In this document: piece after piece, positions 16,965 through 25,045 of the stretch
Position numbering within the stretch: position 1 is the first letter of the stretch
How the letters are laid out: each line of letters starts with the position of its first letter
From: CAWAWP01 sp963841205
Lineage (GTDB): Bacteria > Chloroflexota > Ktedonobacteria > Ktedonobacterales > JADMIN01
Assembly: GCA_963841205.1 (NCBI GenBank)
Contig: CAWJCH010000040.1
Location: 310,001 to 374,000 of the forward strand
Direction of reading: 5' to 3'
DNA length: 64,000 nt
Notes under the pieces: model-generated
The model's database searches: none
The model's input: the letters and a program-made list of their open reading frames with translations, nothing else
Told to the model about the DNA's origin: nothing
Made by a program: the position numbers and the translations under genes

Positions 16965-18540
16965 TGAGGGCCATAAACTCGGCGCGGGTGGGCGCGCTAC
17001 GCTGGAAGACGCCGCGCATGGCGCTGGTGACGGTCTGACTGCCGGGCTTGCGGACACCGCGCATCTGCATGCAGTTACCACTTACGATCGGCTTGCCATT
17101 GCGTCGCACGAGAAGGGCGCCCGTTGGGACGGAAACGCAGAATACTTCGTCATCAAACTCCACAGTACCGCGATGATATGGCTGGAGTTTCCCATACCAC
17201 TTATACCCTTTGTCTGTTTCGCGTTTATGCGTGCGTACCTCAACACGCGCGCAACCAGGATATGTCTGTATACTCCCCGTCTTGCCCGTCCGTAGCAAGA
17301 GTTCCTGGATGTCGTCGATCAGCCGGTACGATCTTGACACGTATTGCGCGCGCACGGGGTTGTGTTCGTAGTAATGCCCGTCGCCAAGAGCATACCAGTG
17401 CAGAAATTCATCTATTTGGCGCGCACTCATCTGCTTGATAGTATTGGGCACATATTTGTCGCCTGACCTGCCAAAAGGGGCGAGCGCTTCGTAAAGCTGC
17501 TGGTCGCGAGATATGAAATGGATGTGGTGGGGACGACCTGCCTGAGGCTCACGGCGAAATCGGAAAGGGAGATCCTGTAAGAGCGACCAAATCATATCGG
17601 CGTATTCCCCAACATTTTGGGAAATCACAACGTCTCTCGGCCCGCGCCTCGTACATCCCTCAGCTAACCACGCAGCCATGAAATGCGCGTAGTCGTCACC
17701 TGAGATTGCGGCTCCCGCAATCTCTACGGAGTCCATATCTGGCTCCGACCATCGGACGGCTTGTGGAACGTAAAAACGGGCAGGCACTTGATCTGCCGCT
17801 GTTACTGTCCAGGCGGCGTTCATGGAACAATCAAATGTCCATTCCGACTGCATCACCACACGATGGTCTGGCGTAACCAGCAGGTCAACACTCTTGCTCA
17901 GCCAACGAATCATCGAGCCGCGATAGGGGTAGCGAACATATTCTGTCGGTGTGGCGAAGCTCATGTCGAGCGTCTCAGTGTCAACCTGTGCGACGGGCAC
18001 GCCCTTTTTTAGATGATCGAAACGGACCCAACCTTCTGTCGTGAGAATCTCGGTTTCGCGATCATAGCAGAGGTGATCGGCCTTGATCACGACGGCGACG
18101 CCCTGCGGCTCCAGCGTGGACATGATCACGTCGGCGAGCTGCGAGGTCATGCGCTCCTGTACCTGCGGGCGGCGCGCGAGGATCTCCAGGGCGCGGGCGA
18201 GCTTGGAGAGGCCGACGACCCTGCCGTTCGGGATGTAGCCGATGTGGCCGACGCCGTGGAACGGCAGGAAGTGGTGCTCGCACATGCTGTAAAAAGGGAT
18301 GTCCTTGACCAGCACCAGCTCTTGATGGCCCTCTTCAAAGCCGACGCGCAGGACGTCAGCGGGGTCCTGGGTGAGCCCCCAGAAGATTTCGGTGTACATA
18401 TCGGCGACGCGGCGGGGCGTCTCGCGCAACCCTTCGCGGTCGGGGTCTTCGCCTACCGCCTGGATGATGGTGTGCACCGCCTGGCGGATGGCAGAGGTAT
18501 CGATGCTCGATGCGAACTGGGTCTGATCTTCTGCGGACAT
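16954..18540 (-). CDS. folE: GTP cyclohydrolase I precursor containing an intein
   Basis: FolE converts GTP to dihydroneopterin triphosphate, the first step of folate synthesis. The 528-residue precursor has an N-extein of 157 residues with DREGLRETPRRVADMY and the zinc ligands Cys87 and His90 in SMCEHHFLPFHG. A 332-residue intein follows, then a 39-residue C-extein starting CMQMRGVRKPGS. The spliced enzyme would have 196 residues, normal for the family. The first C-extein residue, Cys490, is the third zinc ligand (Cys181 in E. coli), so the active site cannot form before splicing. The ATG is chosen with AGGAGC 6 bases upstream. Confidence 0.95.
   Translation of the reverse strand: MSAEDQTQFASSIDTSAIRQAVHTIIQAVGEDPDREGLRETPRRVADMYTEIFWGLTQDPADVLRVGFEEGHQELVLVKDIPFYSMCEHHFLPFHGVGHIGYIPNGRVVGLSKLARALEILARRPQVQERMTSQLADVIMSTLEPQGVAVVIKADHLCYDRETEILTTEGWVRFDHLKKGVPVAQVDTETLDMSFATPTEYVRYPYRGSMIRWLSKSVDLLVTPDHRVVMQSEWTFDCSMNAAWTVTAADQVPARFYVPQAVRWSEPDMDSVEIAGAAISGDDYAHFMAAWLAEGCTRRGPRDVVISQNVGEYADMIWSLLQDLPFRFRREPQAGRPHHIHFISRDQQLYEALAPFGRSGDKYVPNTIKQMSARQIDEFLHWYALGDGHYYEHNPVRAQYVSRSYRLIDDIQELLLRTGKTGSIQTYPGCARVEVRTHKRETDKGYKWYGKLQPYHRGTVEFDDEVFCVSVPTGALLVRRNGKPIVSGNCMQMRGVRKPGSQTVTSAMRGVFQRSAPTRAEFMALIKE
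17074..18069 (-). mobile_element. LAGLIDADG intein in FolE
   Basis: The intein begins with Cys1 (CYDRETEILTTEG, block A) and has the block B motif TPDH at 66-69. Two putative LAGLIDADG helices follow (AHFMAAWLAEGC and EFLHWYALGDGHYY), each with one acidic residue (Glu and Asp), which suggests a homing endonuclease. It ends with FCVSVPTGALLV and the C-terminal dipeptide Gly-Asn before extein Cys+1. The usual penultimate His is Gly here, a known but less common variant that may slow Asn cyclisation. Nucleophiles at Cys1, Asn332 and Cys+1 are all present, so splicing should be possible. Confidence 0.92.
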
Positions 18541-18802
18541 GGTCTGCTCCTGGCGCGTGGGATGAGCGGCCAGGGCGACGGTATCCGCCAGGCGCGCGCA
18601 CTGCGTATGGAATACGATAGCAAGAGACGCCTCTCGCGGCAAACGCATTGATCGGTGCCGCGCAGGATTGGCATCGTGGTATACTTGCGGCAGACCCGGC
18701 GCAAAGGCGCGACCCCCGGATCTACACGTAGCAAGGGTAGCGGAGCGACGGCGCTCTCCTCTATCTGTTGCGATCGGCGTAGAGATTTCGAGGAGCACTG
18801 CC
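18541..18802. other. Divergent promoter region between folE and a zinc-ribbon gene
   Basis: About 260 bases separate two divergent starts. A TATACT at 18680 is a candidate -10 box for the plus strand, but I find no -35 at proper spacing. No small RNA or riboswitch pattern is evident. Confidence 0.35.
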
Positions 18803-19018
18803 ATGCGCTGCGAGAACTGTGGCCATCCGATGAAGAACGCGGAGATGTGGAAGCTCGGCGGCGACCGCGACGCCCCAACGTCCCGCTCGATGCACTCGCT
18901 GTGTTGGGATTGCCGGGCGCAGGCCGAGCGAACCGCCGATGCGGCGCAGAAAGAGTCCGACACCAAAGCGGAGAGCGACACTGGCGACACGCCGTTTGCG
19001 ATCGTGATGGTTGCCTAG
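18803..19018 (+). CDS. Small zinc-ribbon protein
   Basis: A 71-residue protein with a single ribbon: CENCGHPM at residues 3-10 and CWDCRAQ about 30 residues later give a CxxC/CxxC zinc site. The C-terminal half is acidic and probably disordered. A good GAGGAG lies 8 bases before the ATG. It is divergent from folE and upstream of a hairpin terminator. I do not recognise a named family and cannot assign a function. Confidence 0.7.
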   Translation: MRCENCGHPMKNAEMWKLGGDRDAPTSRSMHSLCWDCRAQAERTADAAQKESDTKAESDTGDTPFAIVMVA

Positions 19019-19048
19019 GCTCGTCCGTCGCTTCGGAAGCCATTCGCG

Positions 19049-19075
19049 CCCTCTTCTCCGCGTTGGAGAGGAGGG
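19049..19075 (+). terminator. Hairpin terminator after the zinc-ribbon gene
   Basis: CCCTCTTCTCC and GGAGAGGAGGG pair with one mismatch around a GCGTT loop, 30 bases after the stop codon, followed by a T-containing CGGTTTGTCGGTT. Confidence 0.55.
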
Positions 19076-19287
19076 CGGTTTGTCGGTTGGGAGCCTCACC
19101 TTCGGCCAAGTCCCTGCTCACAGGCGATCCTCTTCCCCCGCAGGGGAAGGGGCGCGGGATCGCGGCACCGAAGCGCGTTCGCGCGGGGATGCGGCCTGCA
19201 GTCCGCTTATCGAGCGATGGTGGTCAGCTTGTGCCGCCATGACGCGCGGGTGGGCGCACACGTGGCACGGTCGATAGGGGAGCGCAG

Positions 19288-19680
19288 ATGAGCCTGGATG
19301 AGGCGCTGGGTCGCTATGCGGAGGCCGCGCAGGACCTTTCGAGCGCGGGGCTGGCCGAGGCGGCGGGCAACCACTTCAACTGCGCCGATCTCTGCAATCA
19401 GGTCGCCGAAGAGGTGTTGCAGGCGGTGTATGTGCTGCGCAACGACAGTCCGGCGCCGTATGCGCACGATCTGGTGGCGCTGGGGCAGTTGGCCGAGGCT
19501 CCTCAGGCGGTATTGGACGATCTCGCCGTGCTGAACCCATACCATCCCGGTGCGTTTCTTGAGGAGCATTCGGCGGAGGATGCTGACGACGCGGTGGGCG
19601 GCGACACCGCCGAGGATCTGCTGGCGCGGGCGCGGCGGGTGATGCGCTGGGCGCGCCCGATCGTGCTGTCCGACTACTGA
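19288..19680 (+). CDS. HEPN-domain protein
   Basis: The 130-residue all-helical protein matches the HEPN domain: LGRYAEAAQDLSSAGLAEAAG, then NHFNCADLCNQVAEEVLQAVYVLR, then AHDLVALGQLAEAP. HEPN proteins often form toxin or RNase modules with a neighbouring MNT nucleotidyltransferase, but none is present here. The compact R-x4-6-H RNase motif is not obvious, since the only Arg-His pair in the second helix region is spaced by eight residues. It may be a non-catalytic version. The start has GGGGAGCG upstream, and a cobalamin-binding protein gene follows 46 bases downstream. Confidence 0.7.
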   Translation: MSLDEALGRYAEAAQDLSSAGLAEAAGNHFNCADLCNQVAEEVLQAVYVLRNDSPAPYAHDLVALGQLAEAPQAVLDDLAVLNPYHPGAFLEEHSAEDADDAVGGDTAEDLLARARRVMRWARPIVLSDY

Positions 19681-19726
19681 TGCGTGCGATCATGCGCGAG
19701 CCTTGTTGGATTCGGAGGCGGGTGCC

Positions 19727-20608
19727 ATGAGAGTCGTCTCGCTACTGCCGAGCGCCACGGAGATCGTCTGCGCGCTGGGGATGGATGATGCGCTGGTCGC
19801 GGTGACGCACGAGTGCGACTATCCCCCAGAGGCGCTGGCGAAGCCGCACATCACGCGCAGCCTGCTGAAGCCGAACATGCGGAGCGGGGAGATCGACGCG
19901 GAGGTGCGCACACAGCTGACGGCCGACGCGCATTCGCTCTACTCCATCGACCGGGCGCTGCTGGCGGAGCTGGCGCCGGACGTGATCCTGACGCAGCAGC
20001 TCTGCGAGGTCTGCGCGGTGGCCTACGACGAGGTGTTGGAGGCGGTGAAGTCGTTGCCGCGACGGCCGCGGGTGCTGAATCTGGAGCCGATGAGCCTGGG
20101 CGAGGTGCTCGCCGATATCCAGCGGGTGGGGGATGCGTTCGGCATCGGGGAGACGGCGCGAACGGTGGTGGCGGGATTGGAGCGGCGCGTCGAGCGGGTG
20201 AAGGAGATGGTGGCGCTGGCGGAGACGCGGCCGACGGTGGGGTTCATCGAGTGGATCGATCCGATCTTCTGCGGCGGGCATTGGAATCCGGAATTAGTGG
20301 AAATCGCGGGGGGGTACGATCCGGTCGGGCGGCTGCATCAGCCGTCTGTGCGGGTGCCGTGGGAGCAGATGCGCGCGAGCCAGCCGGAGGTGATGGTGAT
20401 CTCGTGCTGCGGCTTCGACGAGGAGCGCACGATGGAAGAGCTGCCGACCCTGGAGGCGTTGCCGGGCTTCGACGAGCTACCGTGTGCGCGGAACGGACGC
20501 GTGCATGTGGTGAACGGATCGGCGTATTTCAGCCGTCCTGGGCCACGGCTGGTGGACAGCCTGGAGATCTTGGCGCGGCTGGTGCATCCGGAGTTGTACG
20601 ACGAGTAG
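19727..20608 (+). CDS. BtuF-like cobalamin-binding protein
   Basis: The 293-residue product has the class III periplasmic-binding fold of BtuF-type proteins: MRVVSLLPSATEIVCALG at the N-terminus, THECDYP, ILTQQLCEVCAV, GFIEWIDPIFCGGHW, and a C-terminal RPGPRLVDSLEILA. No signal peptide or lipobox is visible, so it is probably cytoplasmic, like many bacterial relatives annotated as cobalamin-binding. No BtuCD transporter or cobalamin riboswitch is adjacent. The internal ATG is preferred because GGAGG lies 8 bases before it and homology begins there. Ligand assignment rests on family membership. Confidence 0.85.
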   Translation: MRVVSLLPSATEIVCALGMDDALVAVTHECDYPPEALAKPHITRSLLKPNMRSGEIDAEVRTQLTADAHSLYSIDRALLAELAPDVILTQQLCEVCAVAYDEVLEAVKSLPRRPRVLNLEPMSLGEVLADIQRVGDAFGIGETARTVVAGLERRVERVKEMVALAETRPTVGFIEWIDPIFCGGHWNPELVEIAGGYDPVGRLHQPSVRVPWEQMRASQPEVMVISCCGFDEERTMEELPTLEALPGFDELPCARNGRVHVVNGSAYFSRPGPRLVDSLEILARLVHPELYDE

Positions 20609-20948
20609 CGCGCGGTCCCACATCACATTGCGCTATGTCCGTTTGGTATGCTCCTTGGCCTGAAGGCCGGGGCTAATCGCATGCGTCCGCGCACGCGAAA
20701 GCGCATCCGAGAATCCAAGGGGAGGAGGGACGGCGGGCGCGACGCGAGGCGCCGGGCGGGCAGTCGCGTGGATGGTGGCACGAGGGGCTGCGACGGGTCT
20801 ACGCTCTGGAACGTGGATCGGCACTAAGGCTGAACCGTTTCTGGGTCGCGCACGGGCACGCTACCGTTTGTACGGCGATTGCAACGCGCCCGTGCGGCTG
20901 GGTTGGCGCTGCGGCCGGCGCCGGTACGGTGTTCAAGAGGATAACTCC
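20609..20948. other. Intergenic region with one REP-like hairpin
   Basis: About 340 bases. Apart from the hairpin at 20653, it holds Arg/Gly-rich open frames on both strands with no motif. The final 20 bases hold the AAGAGG ribosome-binding site of the next gene. Confidence 0.45.
20653..20672 (+). repeat. REP-like hairpin, copy 2
   Basis: CCTTGGCC, TGAA loop, GGCCGGGG, followed by CTAATCGC. Located 44 bases after the cobalamin-binding protein gene, where it could also act as a transcript-end structure. Confidence 0.6.
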
Positions 20949-21857
20949 ATGTTGCTCGTCACTGGCGCCGATGGCTTTGTCGGGCGGCATCTCGTCGCGC
21001 GATTGGCGGATGATGGTGAGCTGGTGCGCGCGCTGGTACGCGACGTGGCGCGGGCGCGACGGGTGATCCCGACGGCGGGGGTCGAGCTGATCGTAGGCGA
21101 CACGACGCGGGCGGATTCGCTGCCGAGCGCCTTCGCGGGGGTGGAGACGGTGATCCACGCGGCGTTCGTCACGGCGAACCGCAAGCAGCGTGTTGGGGTG
21201 AGTTATTACCAGACGAACGTGCTGGGGACGCGGCACGTGATCGAGGCGGCGAAGGACGCGGGTGTGAAGCGTATCGTGGTGGCGGGCGGTCTTGGCACGA
21301 AGCCGGACAAGCCGGGGAGCTATATGCAGGGGCGCTACGACGCGGATCAGGCGGTGCAGAACAGCGGCCTGGCATATTCGATCCTCGGCGCGTCGGTGCA
21401 GTTTGGGCCGGGGTCGGCCTTCTTTTCGGGGCTGGCGAACCTGATCAAGTCGCCGCTACCCGTGGTGCCGATGATCGGCGATGGGTCGCTGCGTTTCCAG
21501 CCGATCTGGGTGGAGGACGTGGTGACGTGCCTGCTGAAGATGACGCGGGAGCCGGCACGCTATGATGGACGGACGATCGATGTGGGCGGCTCGGCGGTGT
21601 ATACGTATTCGCAGATCCTCGATCTGCTGATGGGCGCTCTGAAGAAGCGTAAAATCAAGGTGCCGGGGCCGATGCCGTTCGCAGCGCTGGGAGCGGCGGC
21701 CATGCAGCTCGTGCTGGCAAATCCGCCGATCACGGTGGCGGCGCTGGGGCTCTTCGACTTCCCGAACGTGGCGGCTTCGCCGGATGTGGTGGAGCGCGAG
21801 TTCGGTTTTCGGGCGATGGCCTATCGCGACTATGTGGCGAAGTATGGGGCGAACTGA
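20949..21857 (+). CDS. NAD(P)-binding atypical SDR (NDUFA9-like)
   Basis: The 302-residue protein is an atypical short-chain dehydrogenase/epimerase. The nucleotide-binding loop is LVTGADGFVGRHLVARL at the N-terminus, and VETVIHAAFVT, NVLGTRHVIEAAKDAGVKRI, SYMQGRYDADQAVQNSGL and FQPIWVEDVVTCLL follow. The YxxxK catalytic pair is replaced by YMQGRYDAD, as in NDUFA9-like complex I-associated proteins and other non-catalytic members. A shorter start with AAGAGG 8 bases upstream is used; the longer frame adds 59 residues of unrelated sequence. Function unknown; roles in quinone or lipid metabolism are only guesses. Confidence 0.8.
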   Translation: MLLVTGADGFVGRHLVARLADDGELVRALVRDVARARRVIPTAGVELIVGDTTRADSLPSAFAGVETVIHAAFVTANRKQRVGVSYYQTNVLGTRHVIEAAKDAGVKRIVVAGGLGTKPDKPGSYMQGRYDADQAVQNSGLAYSILGASVQFGPGSAFFSGLANLIKSPLPVVPMIGDGSLRFQPIWVEDVVTCLLKMTREPARYDGRTIDVGGSAVYTYSQILDLLMGALKKRKIKVPGPMPFAALGAAAMQLVLANPPITVAALGLFDFPNVAASPDVVEREFGFRAMAYRDYVAKYGAN

Positions 21858-21977
21858 GCGTGGTTGAGGGTCGCAGGGTGGGCGTGCGCGGCGCTTTGGC
21901 TCAGGTGTAAAATGGAGCGAGGCGCCTGCTGGATGGCGCGGAGACGGGTGCGCGACTGACGTGGCGGGAGGGGCAGT

Positions 21978-22754
21978 ATGGAGGGCGGCACCTGCCTGCG
22001 CTGCGGCGCTCCGTACGAGGCTGAGGCGACGGTCTGCTATTCGTGTGGGGCGCCGATCGGCGAGACGCGCTCGAATACGCAGCCGGTGCCGGCGATGCGC
22101 CGGATCAGGCCCGATGGGGCGGAGGCGAGCTCGTCGCCGCCCACGATGCAGGGGACGGCATCTTCGTCGCCGGTCGCGCCGGTGCCCATGTCGAGGCCGC
22201 TGCCCAGGCCTACGCGGGGGCGCAAGCGTCCGTTGTGGCCGGTGTTGCTGCTGGCGTGCGTGCTGGTGCTGGCGGCGTTCGGCGGCGCGGCGTATGTGTT
22301 GCGGCTGGTGACGGCAAGCCCGAATGTGTCGCAGCAGACGCTGTATCGTGATCCGGAACATCGCTTCAGCTTTCAACGGCCAACGCTGTGGCAGGTGAGC
22401 GCTACGGGCGGCGGGGTCTCGCTCTCGGACACGAATGGCACGAGCACGGCGGTGGTGGCGGTGCGGGCGGCGGATGGGGGTGAGAGCGCGGCCTCGGCGG
22501 CGGACTCGATTGCGGCGCCACTCAAGTTGATAAGCGAGCCGGCGCAGGTGATCGGGGGGGCGAGCTGGGAGCAGCGCGCGGGTCAGGCGACCGGCTCCGA
22601 TGGAGCGGTGCGGCAGTATGTGGTGCTGGCGACGCTGCGCGCGGGGGAGATCTACACGATCGAGTTCTCGTCGCCGGTGGCGAGCTATGCGGTGACGAAT
22701 ACGCTGGTGTATCAGCCGTTGCTGAACTCGTTCGTGTTTGGTGATGCGGGCTAG
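21978..22754 (+). CDS. Zinc-ribbon protein with one membrane segment
   Basis: The 258-residue protein starts with a zinc ribbon (CLRCGAPY...CYSCGAPI, residues 6-28). A Pro/Ser-rich linker and a single transmembrane helix (about 87-108; LWPVLLLACVLVLAAFGGAAY) follow, with an extracellular domain of about 145 residues containing DPEHRFSFQRPTLWQV, a PsbP/DUF1795-like pattern. The topology is a cytoplasmic ribbon with an external domain. It has a strong ribosome-binding site (GGGAGGGG). The function is unknown. It is followed by another small membrane protein gene. Confidence 0.72.
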   Translation: MEGGTCLRCGAPYEAEATVCYSCGAPIGETRSNTQPVPAMRRIRPDGAEASSSPPTMQGTASSSPVAPVPMSRPLPRPTRGRKRPLWPVLLLACVLVLAAFGGAAYVLRLVTASPNVSQQTLYRDPEHRFSFQRPTLWQVSATGGGVSLSDTNGTSTAVVAVRAADGGESAASAADSIAAPLKLISEPAQVIGGASWEQRAGQATGSDGAVRQYVVLATLRAGEIYTIEFSSPVASYAVTNTLVYQPLLNSFVFGDAG

Positions 22755-22899
22755 CGGCGAGCCGCAACTGGCAACCAACTTGCGGTGCGGCTGGCGCGTA
22801 GAGAGTATGTGCGGCGTTGGACGTGGATCGTGCACGCGACGCGCACCGGCGGCGGTCTGATGCGTTAACGCCGTGGGCACCAGCCACGAGGAGAGTTCA

Positions 22900-23148
22900 G
22901 TGTCTACGAATCGCGGTGATCGGGGCTGCGCGACGACCGGGTGCGTCGCGTTGGTCTGCATCTTCGTCCCGATAGTGGGGCATATCATCCTGACGTACAT
23001 GATTCTCGAGGATGATTACACGATCATGGAGAAGACGCTTTGGCTGGTGCTGGTGTGGGTGGTGTGGTTCATCGGGCCGTTCATCTACTTGTTCTTCGGG
23101 CAACGGAAGAATCGGGTGCTGCCGGGCGGGAGCGGGCGCTACGCGTAG
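22900..23148 (+). CDS. Small two-helix membrane protein (PLDc_N-like)
   Basis: The 82-residue protein has two hydrophobic segments (about 14-33 and 43-66). The second, LVWVVWFIGPFIYLFFGQRK, resembles the phospholipase D nuclease N-terminal (PLDc_N) domain that occurs alone in many small membrane proteins. The GTG at 22900 with GAGGAG 7 bases upstream is preferred over a GTG nine codons earlier. Function unknown. A good intrinsic terminator follows. Confidence 0.65.
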   Translation: MSTNRGDRGCATTGCVALVCIFVPIVGHIILTYMILEDDYTIMEKTLWLVLVWVVWFIGPFIYLFFGQRKNRVLPGGSGRYA

Positions 23149-23196
23149 TTGGGGGTTCGCTACGGTACGACGGGCGAGGCCTGCCTCGCCCCCACT

Positions 23197-23228
23197 GGCC
23201 TCGACGTCTACCGGCGTCGGGGCCTTTT
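23197..23228 (+). terminator. Intrinsic terminator
   Basis: GGCCTCGACG and CGTCGGGGCC form a ten-pair stem (one G-T pair) around TCTACCGG and run straight into TTTTCGCTTT, 48 bases after the small membrane protein gene. A second stem GGGCGAGGC/GCCTCGCCC lies just before it. Confidence 0.75.
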
Positions 23229-23336
23229 CGCTTTCCCGCGCGGCGAAGTGACCTCACTCTCTGCCAAGCCCCGCACGGGGGACCCCGCCTCTCCCGCGGG
23301 GAGAGGGGAGGCGGAGTCGGACCCTGGGACCCTGGG

Positions 23337-24118
23337 TTAGCGGCTGGTGGCGTCGGCGAGGAGGCGAGGGAGTAGGAAGAGGGAGAGTAGCAGCGCGAGG
23401 CTGACGATGATCGCCCCGGCGAGGAAGGGGAGGGTGAGGGCGACGGAGGCGAGGGCGGCTCCGGTGAGGGGGGCGAGAAACCAGGAGAGTTGGGTGGGGA
23501 GCAGGGAGAAGTTGAGGATGGAGGCGCGGCGCTCTATGGGGGCGAGCAGCGCCAGCAGGGCGATGACGCTGGTGCCGATGCCGCCCTGGAAGAGGCCGAC
23601 GGCGATATAGGCGAACTGGAAGGGCAGGAGGGCGGGCGCGGCCCACTCGGCGAGGAGGCCGAGGGTGACGGCGGCGAGGCAGATCGGCAAGACGCGCGCT
23701 CGCCCGAGGAGATTGCCGAGGCGACCCCAGAGCGGGGTGGTGACGGCCATGGCGATGCCGGCGCCGGTGAAGGTGGCGCCGACGAGGCTGGGCAGCAGCT
23801 TGGGGTCGCCGGTGTCGAGGTGCTGGAGACGGATGGTGACGAAGGGGACGATGAGCTGGATGCCGAACATGGCGGCGAAGTAGAGGCCGAAGAGGCGGAC
23901 AACGGCGGGCGTGCGGAAGATGTCACGCAGGGCGGCGCGGAGGAGCTTGCCGGCGGTCTGGCCAGCGCGGGCGCGCAGCTCGGGGCGGATCGCGAGGGTG
24001 AGGATGATGCCGACGAGGACGGAGAGCGCGGCGTCTAGTAGCAGCAAGGTGCGGATGCCCTGGTGCTGGACGATCTGGCCGCCGAGGTAGGGGCCGACCG
24101 AGGAGCCGAGCGGAAACC
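23337..24118 (-). pseudogene. MFS transporter, N-terminal half missing
   Basis: The C-terminal half of a major facilitator transporter is intact, with about seven hydrophobic segments and the loop WGRLGNLLGRARVLP typical of MFS motif A in the second half. Upstream, family similarity continues in frame through GFPLGSSVGPYLGG and stops near 24118. Beyond that the sequence belongs to an unrelated plus-strand relic. The first six helices and the start codon are absent, so this is a truncated remnant at a rearrangement junction. An internal TTG at 24047 is the only initiation codon and is unlikely to make a functional transporter. Confidence 0.75.
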
Positions 24119-24129
24119 CTGCGACCGGC

Positions 24130-24436
24130 GGAAGCAGGCGATGGCGCGAAGCCCGCCGAAGACAAGCTTGCGGAGGTTATCGAGTCGCAGCAATCGGCGA
24201 CGATGGCGATACGCACGATCGCCAAGGCAATCGTGGCGCGGACCGAAGCCGGTAGCCCAGCGCGGAAGCATTCGACGCCGTTATCAAGCAGACGGTCGCT
24301 ATCCTGAACGGTATCCTCGGAGAGCACCCTGCTAGCTCAGGACGCGGACGTAGACGGGGCCACCAAAGCGTACTTCGCCCAGTTCGCCGCGAAGTCGCTG
24401 GAGCGAGCGCGCGGCGCGAAGGACGCTGCCGAGTAG
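24130..24436 (+). pseudogene. Frameshifted relic of an unrecognised gene
   Basis: Coding-like sequence reads across frames on the plus strand: AKPAEDKLAEVIESQQSAT then IRTIAKAIVARTEAG, a shift near 24260, EAFDAVIKQTVAILNGILG, another shift near 24325, and AQDADVDGATKAYFAQFAA then KSLERARGAKDAAE ending in TAG. The peptide is helical and Ala/Lys/Glu-rich. I do not recognise the family. It abuts the truncation point of the MFS gene and a serine-recombinase stub, so it probably arrived with a mobile element. Confidence 0.45.
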
Positions 24437-24519
24437 GCCCGAACCAAGCGGGGCAGGTGCCTGTGAAGGTGCTTGCTCCGCATTCGTTGTATCCTTGATG
24501 AATCGAAGGGAGCACTCAA

Positions 24520-24600
24520 TGGTAACCCGGTCGGGCACTTCTCCCCAGCAAGACGTTTGTGTGGTGTATTGCCGAGTGTCTAGCGCGAAGCGCCGACAAG
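24520..24600 (+). pseudogene. Serine-recombinase stub
   Basis: After AAGGGAGCACTCA an ATG opens MVTRSGTSPQQ and CVVYCRVSSAKR, which matches the catalytic strand of IS607-type or resolvase-type serine recombinases (compare VVYARVSSAEN in the intact tnpA of this window). Similarity ends after about 27 codons at a junction near 24600. It is an N-terminal fragment only. Confidence 0.55.
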
Positions 24601-25045
24601 GCCTGGGCCGAGGAGGACGCGCCAGTCGTTGCGCGGCGAGGGGCTTGAGGGCGGGCGCGGCTGGGGGGTGGTGGTTACGGCGATGGGAAGGGCGTCGGAG
24701 GTCATCGGTCTCTCGATCTGCATGTGAGGTGCGGGGGCATCGCCACGGGAATCGCCAACGGTGGCGGGGCGACCGGGACGGACAACCTGTATAGCAGGAG
24801 GGCGGAGGGGCAGATTCATTTCCGTTGCCTTCCGCTGTTTTGGTATAGAGGCGATGTACGGGTGTGTTTGGGCGGACCTCACCCCTAGCTTCTCTCCTGG
24901 CGCACGGGCTACTTCCCAGCGGGGGTGCAGCTTGGGAGACAGGGTGAAGACGCCCGTGGGTCGCGGAATCAGAGCGAGAATGCGGTTGCATCCGGCCCGG
25001 CTGGAGCGCCCAGACGATACGCGACATTCTCCATACCCGGTCTGA
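24601..25045. other. Mosaic non-coding stretch between relics
   Basis: About 445 bases. Open frames are present on both strands, but none shows a consistent family pattern. It lies between the recombinase stub and the IS3 relic, and I see no repeat ends. Confidence 0.4.

Noticed and set aside
20772..20948. 59-codon N-terminal extension of the NDUFA9-like protein
   Set aside because: The extension has no homology pattern, whereas the ATG at 20949 has AAGAGG at proper spacing and begins the Rossmann strand.
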